DNA from: DASRIA01 sp963724065
GTDB taxonomy: Bacteria > Actinomycetota > Thermoleophilia > Solirubrobacterales > JBBDJG01
Direction: 5' to 3'
Assembly (NCBI GenBank): GCA_963724065.1
Contig: CAVRTB010000006.1
Coordinates: forward strand, 699,534 to 763,533
DNA length: 64,000 nucleotides
Positions 42,743 to 52,378 of this stretch are shown piece after piece. Within the stretch, counting starts at the first letter, position 1, and each line of letters begins with the position of its first letter. The position numbers and the translations under genes were made by a program. The notes under the pieces are model-generated. The model saw nothing but the letters and a program-made list of their open reading frames with translations. It searched no databases and had not been told where the DNA came from.

Positions 42743-43834
42743 TCAGGACGAGAGCACGGTCACCGGACCCTCGACGTACAGCCGGACGCGGTCGCCAGGG
42801 TGCCATGCCGGGAACGCGATGCTGCGACTGCGAAGCTCGGTCCCGGACTCGAGGCGCACGGTCACGAGCTGGTCGTGGCCGTAGAACTCTCGCCCGGTGA
42901 CCACCGCCTCGTGGGTCTCCCGGTGGCCGGCGGGGGGCATCGTGCTGAGCGTGATCGCCTCGGGCCGGATCATCACGTCGACGCGCCCCGACGCGGACGG
43001 ATCCGCCGTGAAGCGCCCGAGCTCGCACGACACCATGCCTTCACGTGCCTCGCCACTCACGATCACCGCGTCGCCGAGGAAGGCCGCGACCCAGTGGTCC
43101 GCGGGGCGACCGTAGACGTGCTCCGGGGTCCCGTACTGCACCACGCGCCCGTCGCGCATCACGGCGACCGCGTCCGCGAGGCTCAGCGCCTCCTCCTGGT
43201 CGTGCGTCACGAACACCGCCGTGACGCCCGCCGCGAGCAGGATCTCGCGCGTCTCCTGGCGCACCCGGGCCCTGAGACCGGCATCGAGGTTCGAGAACGG
43301 CTCGTCGAGCAAGATCGTGCCGGGAGTGGGGGCGAGCGCCCGCGCAAGGGCCACGCGCTGCTGCTGGCCCCCGGAGAGCTCATGGGGGTGGCGGTCGGCA
43401 AGCTGCTCGAGGCCCACGAGCCGCAGGACCTCGGCGACGCGCTGCGCCGATGCGTTGCGGCCCAGCGCGTAGGCCACGTTCCCGGCCACGTCGAAGTGGG
43501 GGAACAGGGCGTAGTCCTGGAACACCATCCCGACGCGCCGCCGCTCGGGAGGCTCGAAGGTGCCGGGCCCGGCGACGACCCGCCCGCCGATCTCTATGCG
43601 CCCCGCGTCCGGGCGCTCGAAGCCGCCGATCAGGCGCAGCGTGGTGGTCTTGCCGCAACCGCTCGGGCCGAGCAGGGCACAGATCGCGCCCGCCTCGACC
43701 TCGAGCGTGACCCCGTCGACGGCGCGCACGCCGCCGAAAGCCTTGGCGAGGTTCTCACACCGCAGGGCGACGGTAGCTTCGCCGCGCTCGGCGTCCTGCG
43801 CGATCGGATCGGTGGTCACGTGAGGCGAGGTCAT
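42743..43834 (-). CDS. Iron(III) ABC importer, ATP-binding protein (FbpC-like)
   Basis: 363 residues from ATG 43834, whose codon overlaps the permease stop. Walker A GPSGCGKTTTLRLIGG, Q-loop FQDYALFPHFDV, signature LSGGQQQRVALARAL, Walker B TILLDEPFSNLD, H-loop VFVTHDQEEA. The C-terminal about 110 residues (DVMIRPEAITLS onward) are a TOBE-like domain. FbpC and spermidine/putrescine PotA look alike; the iron-type permease and binding protein next to it settle on ferric iron. Confidence 0.9.
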   Translation of the reverse strand: MTSPHVTTDPIAQDAERGEATVALRCENLAKAFGGVRAVDGVTLEVEAGAICALLGPSGCGKTTTLRLIGGFERPDAGRIEIGGRVVAGPGTFEPPERRRVGMVFQDYALFPHFDVAGNVAYALGRNASAQRVAEVLRLVGLEQLADRHPHELSGGQQQRVALARALAPTPGTILLDEPFSNLDAGLRARVRQETREILLAAGVTAVFVTHDQEEALSLADAVAVMRDGRVVQYGTPEHVYGRPADHWVAAFLGDAVIVSGEAREGMVSCELGRFTADPSASGRVDVMIRPEAITLSTMPPAGHRETHEAVVTGREFYGHDQLVTVRLESGTELRSRSIAFPAWHPGDRVRLYVEGPVTVLSS

Positions 43835-45354
43835 GGACGCTGCCGGGTCGTCAGCAGGTAGAGCGCCGGCGCCGAGATCACGAGCAGAACGAGCGATGGG
43901 ACGGCCCCGCGCTCGTAGAAGGCTACCGACGTGGCGCTCCAGATCTCCGTCGAAAGTGTCTCGAACCCGATCGGCGCGAGGATCAGCGTTGCAGGCAGCT
44001 CCTTCACCGCCGTCAGGAAGACGAGCGCGGCGCCGGCCATCACACCGCCCGCGGCGAGCGGGGCGGTGATCGTGCGCAGCACCGCGAACGGGCCGCGGCC
44101 CACCGAGCGCGCGGCCTCCTCGACACGTGGTGAGACCTGGAGCAGCGACGCACGGGTCGCGCCCACGGCGAGCGGCAGCATCAGCACCACGAACGCGAAC
44201 ACGAGCATCGCGAGCGTCTGGTACAGCGGCAGCGCCACGCGCGTCCCGAAGAAGACGAGCGCCAGCGCGACGACGATGTGGGGGAGGGCGTAGCCGGTGA
44301 AGCTCACCCGCTCGATCACCGCGCTGAGGCGACCGGGGTAGCGCGCGGCGAGCATCGCGACGGGCATCGCGCATGCGGCCGCCAGTCCGGCGGCGAGGCC
44401 GGCGGCCAGCATCGACCGGCCGGCGGCGCTCCAGATCTCCCCCCAGTCGACGTCACCGGCGACGCTCTGGAGCGACCAATAGACGAGCACTCCCACCGGC
44501 AGCACCAAGGCGACGAGCACCACCCCGGCGCAGACCGCGAGCGCCGGCCAGCGCCAGCGCCCGAGCGACACCTGGCGCGGCGGGCGCGCCACCCCCGGGG
44601 CCGTGCGGTGGTAGGGACGGCGGCGGCGCGTGCGCGCCTCGAGCCACAGCACCCCGAGCATCAGCACGACCAGCAAGGCGGACAGCGAGGCGGCGCCGAC
44701 GCGGTCGAAGGTCGCGCGGTAGGACGTGTAGATCGCGCGCGTGAACGAGTCGAAGCGCATGATCGCCACGGCGCCGAAGTCGCTCAGCGCGTACAGCGAG
44801 ACGAGCAGCGCGCCTGCGCCGATCGCGGGCACGAGCTGGGGCAGTACCACCGTGCGATAGGCCGACCAGCTCGAGCGGCCCATGCCGTGCGCTGCCTCCT
44901 CGAGCTGCGGGTCGACGCGCGCGAGCGCGGCATTGATGGTCAGCAGCGCGAGCGGATAGGTGGAGAGCGTCAGGACCAGCCAAGCGCCGGCGAAGCCGTA
45001 GACCGACGGCAGCCGCTCGACCCCGAAGGGCTCCTGGAGAAGGTCCTGTAGAAGGCCCCGCGGGCCGATCGCGGAGACCATCAGATAGGCGGCGATGTAG
45101 CTCGGGATCACGAGCGGCAACGTGAGGAGCACCGTCCACAGGCGCCGGGCGGGAAGGTCGGTACGCGTCACCAGCCACGACAGGGCCAGCGCGAGCCCCA
45201 CGGCCGTTGAGGTGACGGCCACAGCGAGGCCGGCGCTGCGCACCAAGAGGCGGATCGTCTGGTCGCGCCAGATCGCTTCGCGCGCGAGGTCGGCATCCTG
45301 CGCCAGCACGACGCACAGGTACGCGAGCGGGATCGCCATCGGAACGGCGACCAC
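43831..45354 (-). CDS. Iron(III) ABC importer, fused permease with two transmembrane units (FbpB-like)
   Basis: At least 507 residues with about twelve helices in two homologous halves. Each half carries an EAA coupling motif: LEEAAHGMGRSSWSAYRTVV and EEAARSVGRGPFAVLRTI. The GTG at 45354 is inside what looks like the first helix (AVVAVPMAIPLAYLCVVLA); the frame continues upstream for about 35 Ala/Pro-rich residues without ATG, GTG or TTG, so the real start is uncertain and may be a rare codon just past the binding-protein stop. Middle gene of the importer operon. Confidence 0.87.
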   Translation of the reverse strand: MVAVPMAIPLAYLCVVLAQDADLAREAIWRDQTIRLLVRSAGLAVAVTSTAVGLALALSWLVTRTDLPARRLWTVLLTLPLVIPSYIAAYLMVSAIGPRGLLQDLLQEPFGVERLPSVYGFAGAWLVLTLSTYPLALLTINAALARVDPQLEEAAHGMGRSSWSAYRTVVLPQLVPAIGAGALLVSLYALSDFGAVAIMRFDSFTRAIYTSYRATFDRVGAASLSALLVVLMLGVLWLEARTRRRRPYHRTAPGVARPPRQVSLGRWRWPALAVCAGVVLVALVLPVGVLVYWSLQSVAGDVDWGEIWSAAGRSMLAAGLAAGLAAACAMPVAMLAARYPGRLSAVIERVSFTGYALPHIVVALALVFFGTRVALPLYQTLAMLVFAFVVLMLPLAVGATRASLLQVSPRVEEAARSVGRGPFAVLRTITAPLAAGGVMAGAALVFLTAVKELPATLILAPIGFETLSTEIWSATSVAFYERGAVPSLVLLVISAPALYLLTTRQRP

Positions 45355-45470
45355 TGCGCCGGCGATCAGCCACCCAGCCGGGGGGCGGCGGCGCGCGGTG
45401 CCCGCCGGCGCGCCGCCCGCTGAGTCCTGCGCAGGGGCGGCGGTGGGGAGCGCCGCTCGTGCGGCGAGGC

Positions 45471-46493
45471 TCAGAGAGCTCCCGACTCCTCGATCATCCT
45501 GAGCGTGCCGCGCAGGTCGTCGAGGTTCGAGAGGTCGATCGCGGGATGCTCGATGCGCGCGAGCGGCACGACGAGGCTGTCAGCCTTCACGCCGGCTGCG
45601 ACGGGGTACTCCTTCACGTTCTTCGCGAAGTGCTCCTGCGCCTCCTTGGAGAGCATGAAGCGCGTGAAGCGCAGCGCCTCATCGCGCTTGTCGCTGCTCT
45701 CCAGGATGCCGATGCCCGCGACGTTCACGAGCGACCCCGGATCCCCGCCCGGCGGGAAGTACAGGCCCACGGGGTAGTCGGAGCCCTCCTCGGCCAGCGC
45801 CTCGGCGACGTAGTAGTGGTTGATCAACCCGACGTCGATCTCCTGCTTGGCGACCGCGTCCCTGATCGCGCTGTTGCTCTCGAACGACTGCGGATCGTTG
45901 GCGACGATGCCCTCGAGCCACTCGCGGGCGACGTCGTCGCCCTTGAGCCGGCGCAACCCGGTCACGAAGGACTGGAACGACCCGTTCGTGGGCGCCCATC
46001 CGAGCCGGCCTTTCCAGCGCTCGTCGGTGAAGCCGAGGACCGACGACGGCAGCTCCGCGCGGTCGACCTTCTGCTTGTTGTAGGCGACCGCCCGCGCGCG
46101 GCCGGAGGTGCCCACCCAGCGGCCGGCCGTCGACCGGTAGCGCGGGGCGACCGAGTCGAGCACGTCGGCGGGAAGCTCCTGGAAGCGCCCCTCCTTCTGC
46201 AGCGCCCCGAGCGAGCCGGCGTCCTGCGCGAAGAAGAGGTCGGCAGGGCTGTTATCGCCCTCTTCGAGAATCGTGGCGGCAAGCTCCGCCGTATCGCCGT
46301 ACCGGACCTTGACGTCGGGGTCGGGACCCTCGTTGTACTTGTCGATCAGGGTCTCGACGTATTCGGCCTCTCGACCGGAGTAGACCGTGAGCTCGCCGGA
46401 CGAGTTGCTCTCGTCGCCGCAGGCCGCCAAGGCCCCGGCGGGCAGGGCGAGCATGAAACACAGCAGGATTGTCTTGATCAAGTGAGGTCGCAT
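45471..46493 (-). CDS. Iron(III) ABC importer, substrate-binding lipoprotein (FbpA-like)
   Basis: 340 residues. Signal with lipobox Leu-Ala-Ala-Cys (GALAACGDESNSSG), then ELTVYSGREAEYVETLIDKY as in FbpA/FutA/IdiA proteins. The iron-binding tyrosine pair is seen in GLINHYYVAEAL. Binds ferric iron outside the membrane and delivers it to the permease encoded downstream. An iron-box-like repeat lies 34 bp upstream of the ATG, suggesting DtxR/IdeR control. Confidence 0.92.
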   Translation of the reverse strand: MRPHLIKTILLCFMLALPAGALAACGDESNSSGELTVYSGREAEYVETLIDKYNEGPDPDVKVRYGDTAELAATILEEGDNSPADLFFAQDAGSLGALQKEGRFQELPADVLDSVAPRYRSTAGRWVGTSGRARAVAYNKQKVDRAELPSSVLGFTDERWKGRLGWAPTNGSFQSFVTGLRRLKGDDVAREWLEGIVANDPQSFESNSAIRDAVAKQEIDVGLINHYYVAEALAEEGSDYPVGLYFPPGGDPGSLVNVAGIGILESSDKRDEALRFTRFMLSKEAQEHFAKNVKEYPVAAGVKADSLVVPLARIEHPAIDLSNLDDLRGTLRMIEESGAL

Positions 46494-46526
46494 GGCTCCA
46501 GGGGGTTCGGGGAAGGGGGGACTGCA

Positions 46527-46545
46527 TTAGGGCAGCCTAATTAGG
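46527..46545. promoter_or_regulatory. Possible DtxR/IdeR-type iron box upstream of the iron importer
   Basis: TTAGGGCAGCCTAATTAGG agrees with 12 of the 19 positions of the DtxR/IdeR consensus and contains TTAGG-N4-CCTAA followed by the palindrome CCTAATTAGG. It sits 34-52 bp before the binding-protein start, where a repressor would block transcription. An AT-rich patch in such GC-rich DNA also fits a promoter. The spacing differs from the classic box, so the match is tentative. Confidence 0.45.
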
Positions 46546-46605
46546 GTACCCGAATATGCCCGCCCCGGCTGGCCTGAGCACCCCTGTCGCCCGCCCACCG
46601 CCCCG

Positions 46606-46866
46606 CCGGAGCCACGGCGCCCGCCGATCCCCGTGTGGCGGGCGCGATTCCTCTCGCTACCCGATCGAAAGCCGCGCCACCGCGGGGAGCAAGGGGCGGA
46701 TCAGGGACGCCCCGCGCGATTCCTCAATGCGCTCTCGCTACCGGAGCCACGGCGCGCCCGCCGATCCCCGTGTGGCGCGGATTCCTCTCGCTACCCGATC
46801 GAAAGCCGCGCCACCGCGGGGAGCAAGGGGCGGATCAGGGACGCCCGCGCGATTCCTCAATGCGCG
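46606..46866. repeat. Imperfect tandem duplication, two units of about 130 bp
   Basis: Two units starting CCGGAGCCACGGCGC at 46606 and 46741 (period 135) are identical for most of their length; they differ only by one- to a-few-base indels and the end of unit 1. Both contain CTCTCGCTACCCGATCGAAA and GATTCCTCAATGCGC. The stretch 46494-46898 holds no convincing gene; I see only the iron box and this repeat. It marks the left edge of the frameshift-rich segment, so an assembly artefact is possible. Confidence 0.7.
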
Positions 46867-46898
46867 ATAACGCCGCTTATGTCAACTCGATGGAAAAC

Positions 46899-47632
46899 TC
46901 ACATCGTGGACAGCAGGAACGCCGTCGCGAAGCCCAGCACCACGATCAGCCCCACCGCGGGCCGGCGGTCGTAGTCCTCGAAGGCCTGGGGCATCATCGT
47001 GTCCGCGAGCATGCACAGGACCGCGCCGCCGGCGAACGCCTGCGTCCAGGCGACCAGATTGTCGGAGGCGCCGTCGAGCAGCATGTACCCGAGCGCCGCG
47101 GCGATGCCGGACAGCAGCACGATGCCGGCCCACATCGCGATCACGCTGCGGAAGCTCTGCTTGGCGTTTCCCGACCCGGCAGCCGACGCAAGCGCCTCGG
47201 GCACGTTGGACAGGAAGACGGCCGCGACGAGCGCCGCCTCGACCGTTCCTCCGTAGAGGACCGAGAGCCCGATCGCGGCCGACTCGGGCACCGCATCGAG
47301 CGCCGCGCCGAAAGCGATCGCCGCGGCGTTGCCGCTCGCCTGCTCCATGCCGGGCCGCTTGCGCATCGCACCGCCCTTGCGGTCGATCCACCAGTCGCCC
47401 GCGAAGAAGGCGATCGCGCCGCCCGCCGAGGCCGAGCGCGACGGCGTCGGCGCCTCCGATCGCGTAGGCCTCCTCCGTCAGCTCGAACGCGACGGCCGAG
47501 ATCAGCACCCCGCGCCGAAGGCCATGATCAGCGCGATCACGTGCTGTGAGATCGGCAGCAAGTAGCCCGCCGCCGCGCCCCGAGCAGCAGCGACGAAGCC
47601 GCGAGCAGACCCCACAGGCCGGCTTCGAGCAC
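46899..47632 (-). CDS. ZIP-family metal transporter, with about three frameshifts
   Basis: Composite of about 245 residues from GTG 47632 (VLEAGLWGLLAASSLLLGA). It continues in other frames as YLLPISQHVIALIMAFGAG, then AFELTEEAYAIGG, AFFAGDWWIDRKGG and, in one intact frame (46899-47366), GAALDAVPESAAIGLSVLYG with the metal-site residues of helices IV-V, to the stop. Frame changes near 47575, 47510 and 47430 fall in GC runs. ZIP proteins bring Zn2+, Fe2+ or similar ions into the cytoplasm. All expected helices are present in the composite. Confidence 0.75.
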
Positions 47633-47681
47633 ACGCGGCCGTTGTATCGCCGCGCCCGGCGGCGTTATCCGGTCGGCGGCG

Positions 47682-47964
47682 CTACTCCGGCTCGGGCTGC
47701 TCCTCTCCGGGCCAGGTGCCGGTCAGGCGCGCGAACGAGCGTCGCGCGTAGTGGTCGACGGCCCCCTCGGATCGCCGCGGAAGACCGCTCCCTCGATCGC
47801 CAGCGCCACGACCATCTTCGCGGACCGAGATGTCGCGGTGCTTGGGCTCCGGCGGCGCCTGCTGGTCGATCAGACCCCAGACCTGCTCGAAGAGCTTCTT
47901 GCCGAGCAAGCCGGCGAGCAGGCCGGCGACGATGCTGAAGGGTGTGAAGAGAAGCTCTTCCCAT
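47682..47964 (-). CDS. DUF4235-like small membrane protein, frameshifted
   Basis: Composite of about 93 residues. ATG 47964 then (after one extra G) EELLFTPFSIVAGLLAGLLG, KKLFEQVWGLIDQQAPPEPK, a second helix in another frame (MVVALAIEGAVFRGDPRG) and VDHYARRSFARLTGTWPGEE at the end. The layout (short membrane helix, charged loop, Ala-rich helix, LTG-x-WPG end) is that of actinobacterial DUF4235 proteins, of unknown function. Frame changes near 47960, 47822 and 47765. Confidence 0.65.
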
Positions 47965-47988
47965 GCGGATGCCTATCCTGTCAGGCCG

Positions 47989-48741
47989 ATGGCGACCGAC
48001 GTGACCGAGGCCGACTTCCAGCACGACGGTGATCGACCGCTCGCGCGAGGTGCCCGTGGTGGTCGACTTCTGGGCCGAGTGGTGCGGCCCCTGCCGGGCG
48101 CTGACGCCCGCGCTCGAGCGCGCCGCCGGCGAGCGGGCGGGCAAGGTCGAGCTGGTGAAGGTGGACGTCGACGGGAACCCGGGCCTCGCGCAGCGCGTAC
48201 GGCGTGCAGGGCATTCCGGCGGTGAAGGCATTCAGGGACGGGCAGGTGGTGGACGAGTTCGTCGGCGCCCAGCCGGCGCCGATGGTCGAGCGGTTCATGG
48301 ACAAGCTCGTGCCCGTCCGAGGCGGACGCGCTCGTGGCCGAGGGCGACGAGGACTCGCTGCGGCGCGCGCTGGAGCTACAGCCCGGCCGCGCCGACGCCG
48401 CCGTGCCGCTCGCGCACATGCTGATGGAGCGCGGCGAGCACGACGCAGCGCAGCAGGTGCTCGACGCGCGTCACCGGTGACTTCGCCGCCGAGGGCCTCG
48501 CCGCCCTGCTGGAGCTGAAGCGCCGGCAACCCGACGGGCCGCTCGGCGCGGCGGCCGACGCGTTGCTCGCGGGCGACACGGAGGCCGGACTGAGGGACTG
48601 ATCGCAGCGCTCGAGCAGACGGAGGACGACGAGCTCAGGACGCAGATCCGCAAGGCGATGGTCGGCGTGTTCACCGAGCTCGGCCCGGACGACCCGCTGA
48701 CGCGCGAGTACCGCCGCAAGCTCGCCGCGGCGCTGTACTGA
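47989..48741 (+). CDS. Thioredoxin-domain protein with TPR-like C-terminus (CnoX/YbbN type), several frameshifts
   Basis: Composite of about 250 residues from ATG 47989. Thioredoxin domain with active site VVDFWAEWCGPCRALTPALE, then GVQGIPAVKAFRDGQVVDEF with the cis-Pro. The C-terminal half is TPR-like (EDSLRRALELQPGRADAAVP, LAHMLMERGEHDAAQQVL) and ends TREYRRKLAAALY. CnoX/YbbN proteins are chaperone-redox factors in the cytoplasm. Frame changes near 48024, 48199, 48314, 48466 and 48595, each repaired by one base. The active site is intact. Confidence 0.8.
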
Positions 48742-48806
48742 AGAACCGAGATTTCCTTAGCCGGAGATCTCGGTGCTCGGGCGACCGGGCTCGGAGCGCT
48801 CTCGCG

Positions 48807-49488
48807 TTAGTCGATCGTCACCTTCGACATCACGATCGGCTCGCTCGGGCGGGCCGTCCTCGGTCGAGGCGAGCGCCTCCATCGCCTTCACGTTCTCGAT
48901 GCCCTCGGTGACCTTGCCGAGCACCGCGTAGTCGGCGGGCAGGTTCGCGTCGGTCCCGGTGACGACGAAGAACTGGCTGCCGGCGGTGCCGGCCGGCTCG
49001 GTGCCGCCCTTCGCCATCGCGACCACGCCCTCGGTGTAGGCGACGTCGTCGGGCGGGGCCTCGCGCGTCTTGTAGCCGGGGCCGCCCGTGCCGTCGCCCT
49101 TCGGATCCCCGCCCTGCACAACGAACCCGGGCGCGATGCGGTGGAAGCCGAGGCCGTCGATAGAAGCCGTCGCGCGCGAGCGAGACGAAGGACGCCGAGG
49201 TCTTCGGGCGCGCGCTTGCTGTCCAGCTCGATCACGAACCGGCCGCAGTTGGTGTCCACGGTCGCTGTGTAGGTCTTGTCACGGTCGAGTTTCAACTTGG
49301 GGCGCCCCCTGTCCTGGACGTTCTTGGGCTGCGGCGCGGCGACCTGCTTGCACGACGACGCCTTGGCCGCTGAGCCGCCGTCGTCCCCCCCGCTCGATCG
49401 CGATCAGCACGACGATCCCGCCGATCGCGGCAACGCCGAGGATCGCGGCGGGGAATGCGTACTGGCTGCGCATCAGGCGGGCGAGCAT
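48807..49488 (-). CDS. Cyclophilin-type peptidyl-prolyl cis-trans isomerase, membrane-anchored, frameshifted
   Basis: Composite of about 227 residues. ATG 49488, N-terminal membrane anchor (FPAAILGVAAIGGIVVLIAI), linker, then the cyclophilin domain: TATVDTNCGRFVIELDSKRA, FHRIAPGFVVQGGDPKGDGT (catalytic Arg region), YTEGVVAMAKGGTEPAGTAG followed by SQFFVVTG, and YAVLGKVTEGIENVKAMEAL. It ends SKVTID at a TAA at 48807, reached only after a frame change near 48845. Other changes near 49385, 49210 and 49155. Folds proteins outside the membrane. Confidence 0.82.
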
Positions 49489-49549
49489 CGGCGCAGGTTA
49501 CACATGGCCGGGCGGACGCATCGTATCGTCTACAGTGGCCGCGCCGCCG

Positions 49550-49941
49550 ATGGTCGCCCGCCTCCTCCCCACCGCTCTGGCGTGCGCCGCGCTCTCGCGG
49601 CGGGCTGCGGCGGGGACCCGGGGAGCAGGCGACGACGCGACGCCCACCGGCCTGGCGGTGGTGATGACCGAGTACGAGTACCAGCCGCGCAACGTGACGG
49701 TGCGATCGCGGCGCAGCGATCCGCGTCACCAACGAGGGCCAGATCGCGCACAACCTGAAGATCGAGCGCGGTCCCGACCCGCAGGAGGAGACCGAGCGAG
49801 CTGGCCGGGCACGGACAGCTTCCTGCCCGGCGACAGCGAGACGCTCTGCCGTCGACCTGCCGCCCGGCCGCTACGCGATGGTCTGCACGGTGCCCGGGCC
49901 ACCGCGAGCTCGGCATGACGGGCAACCTCAGGGTGCGGTAG
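49550..49941 (+). CDS. Cupredoxin-domain lipoprotein (plastocyanin-like), frameshifted
   Basis: Composite of about 130 residues. Lipoprotein-type signal whose lipobox (LSAGCGGD) appears only after a frame change near 49603. The copper domain runs LAVVMTEYEYQPRNVTVRS, IRVTNEGQIAHNLKIERG (first His ligand), SETLSVDLPPGRYAMVCTVP followed by GHRELGMTG, giving Cys, His and Met ligands of a type 1 site. Frame changes near 49630, 49713, 49795, 49848 and 49905. Probable extracytoplasmic electron carrier; partner unknown. An in-frame GTG at 49535 is an alternative start. Confidence 0.75.
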
Positions 49942-49987
49942 GCCCCCTTTGTTTGGGGCACGCTGGCTCACTCATAGAATCTGGGTC

Positions 49988-50851
49988 ATGTGCAGGTTGT
50001 TCGCAGCGGCGGCGAGCGCGCCGGTGGACGTGTCGTTCGAGCTGCTGCGATCGGACAACTCGATCCTGCGCCAGTCGGAGGAGCACGACTCCGGCTGGGG
50101 CAGCGCGTACTACTCCGCGGACGGCGTGCCCGGACGTGCGCCGCTTCTGCGGACGCCGCCCACGCGGACGAGTCCTTCGACGAGGTCACGAGCGGGCGCG
50201 CGCGGCTGATCATGGTGCACGTGCGGCGCGCGACGATCGGCGGCCTGAAGCTCGAGAACACGCATCCCTTCAGCCGCGGCCCGTACACGTACTGCCACAA
50301 CGGGACGATCATCAAGGCATCGCTGCTCGAGCCGCTCGCGGACACGCCGCCCGGCCGGCGACACCGACTCGGAGCGCTTCTTCAACATGCTGATGACCGG
50401 CTTCGACCACGACGACGTCGATCGGGTCGCTGCGACGCGCCGTCGAGACGGTCTGCGACACGTGCCGGTTCTCGGCGCTCAACTTCCTCTTCTGCGACGG
50501 CCGCCGCATGTACGCGTACCGCTTCGGCGTGTACCGGCTGTTCTGGCTGCCACGCGACCTCGACCTCGACGCGGACACGGACACGCACCACCACGTCCAC
50601 CTCGAGCGCCCGCGCGGCGGCCACTGGTGCTGGCCGCCAGCGAGCAGCTCACCGCGGCCGAGCCGTGGATCGAGTTGGAGCAGGACGAGCTGCTCGTCTG
50701 CGATCCCGACCGAGGCGCGAGCACCCGCGCGTCGAGCGCCTGCTCGGGCGACCGCGCCGACGAGGTCGAGTTCGTGCCGCTCGACTCCGGCGAGCTGAGC
50801 GGCGCGGCCCGCGGCGAATGGGCGGCGCAGCGCGCGGCTACCGGCTTTTGA
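49988..50851 (+). CDS. Class II glutamine amidotransferase, frameshifted
   Basis: Composite of about 285 residues from ATG 49988. MCRLFA places Cys2 at the N-terminus as the Ntn nucleophile. It continues LLRSDNSILRQSEEHDSGWG, MVHVRRATIGGLKLENTHPF, YCHNGTI, MLMTGFDHDD, then FLFCDGRRMYAYRFGVYRLF, WVLAASEQL and EFVPLDSGELSGAARGEW. This is the YafJ/EgtC-like group that releases ammonia from glutamine or cuts gamma-glutamyl amides; the acceptor is unknown. Frame changes near 50132, 50150, 50355, 50430, 50632 and 50713. Confidence 0.78.
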
Positions 50852-50908
50852 CCGCTCCGGGCCACAATCCCGGGCGGCGCCGCCTTGCCCAGCGACCTGG
50901 CGCGCGGC

Positions 50909-51491
50909 ATGAACAACGCGGTCACCGCGCGCGCCGTGGACATGGAGGTTCTTGCGCGGGCCGATGACGCGCTTCTTCGAGCGCGCGGCGCCGAGTGGGA
51001 CGAGCGGTTCGCGAGCGACCCGGCGCGGCTCATCCCGCTGATCGCGGCGCTCGACCTCCTGCCCCGCCCTCCGGCCCGCGTGCTCGACGTCGGGACCGGC
51101 ACGGGCGCCGCGGCGCTGGTCGCAGCCGAGCGCTGGCCCGACGCGCAGGTCACCGGGATCGACATGTCGCCGGGCGATGATCGACGATCGCCGCCGCGAA
51201 GGAGGTCCGGCCCGGAGTCCGCTTCCTGGTCGCCGACGTCACGGCGCTCGATCCCGGTGAGGGCTATGACCTCGTGATCATGCTCAACATGCCGCCGTTC
51301 TTCGAGCCGGTCTCGGCGGCTGCTGCGGCCGGGCGCGCATCGTGGCTCACATCGCCTCGCGCGGAGTCGGCCACGCCCTTCTACACGCCGGCCGCGAGGC
51401 TGCGCGACAGGGTTTCGCGCGCCAGGGCCTCGAGACGGTCGCCGCCGGAGCGGCCGGGCCCGGGACGTACTACCTTGCGCGGCGGCCGTGA
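50909..51491 (+). CDS. Class I SAM-dependent methyltransferase, frameshifted
   Basis: Composite of about 195 residues. ATG 50909 (a TTG at 50885 is an alternative). SAM-binding motif I is VLDVGTGTGAAALVAAERWP, followed by VTGIDMSPAMID, then in another frame KEVRPGVRFLVADVTALDPG and YDLVIMLNMPPFFEPVS, ending GPGTYYLARRP. Frame changes near 50975, 51176, 51330 and 51390. The acceptor is unknown. The TGA overlaps the GTG of the lipid kinase gene. Confidence 0.72.
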
Positions 51492-52350
51492 GCGACGACG
51501 CGCAAGTTCGCGATTCTGATGAACCCGGCGTCCGCGGGGGGCAAGCCCCTGCGCCTGCTGCCGGAGGTCGAGCGCGAGCTGAGCGCCGCCGGTGCCGCGC
51601 ACCGGGTCGTCGAGACGCGTGACCTGCCCCACGCGACACACGTCGCGCGCGACGCCGCCGAGAAGGGCGAGCTCGTGGTCGCGCTCGGCGGCGACGGGCT
51701 CGTCGGCGCGCTCGCGGGCGCGCTGCGCGGACGGCGCGCGCTCGGCGTGCTGCCCGGCGGCCGCGGCAACGACTTCGCGCGCGCGATCGGCATCCCCCAG
51801 GACATCCCGGGGGCGTGCGCGGTGCTGCTCGGCGGTGTGCGCAAGGCGCTCGACCTCGGCGAGGCGAACGGCGCGCGCGTTCGCCTGCATCGCCTCGACG
51901 GGCTACGACTCCGAGGCGAACCGGATCGCGAACGAGGCGCGCCTCGATGCGGGGCAACCTCGTCTACGCCTATGCCGCGATCCGCGCGCTGCTGGCCTGG
52001 AGGCCCGCGCGCTTCACCGTGCGCCTGGACGGCCGCGAGCACCGCTTCGAGGGCTACACCGTGGCGGCCGCGAACACCGGCTACTACGGCGGCGGGATGC
52101 ACATGGCGCCGGGCGCCGACCCTCCGACGGGCTGCTGGAGGTGGTGTTCATCGAGCAGGTCTCGAAGCGGCGTTCCTGGCCAACCTGCCGAAGGTGTTCA
52201 AGGGCACCGCACGTCGAGGAGGACACGGTCAGCGTGCACCGCGCGCGGGAGGTGGAGATCGCCGCCGACCGCCCGTTCGACGTGTATGCGGACGGCGAGC
52301 CGATCACGACGCTGCCCGCGACCGTGCGGCTGGACGCGCGGGCGGGCTGA
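51488..52350 (+). CDS. Diacylglycerol kinase-family lipid kinase, frameshifted
   Basis: Composite of about 285 residues. GTG 51488, then KFAILMNPASAGGKPLRLLP, ELVVALGGDGLVGALAGALR (the GGDG nucleotide motif), ALGVLPGGRGNDFARAIGIP, STGYDSEANRIANEAR, TVAAANTGYYGGGMHMAPGA and the C-terminal EIAADRPFDVYADGEPI, all typical of DgkB/YegS-like kinases that phosphorylate diacylglycerol or related lipids. Frame changes near 51502, 51898, 51950, 52130, 52168 and 52210. Confidence 0.82.
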
Positions 52351-52378
52351 GCGTGATCGCCCCGCGGTCCCGGACGCC

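Noticed and set aside
46606..46866. CRISPR array
   Set aside because: Only two long units of about 130 bp, no short regular repeats or spacers, and no cas genes.
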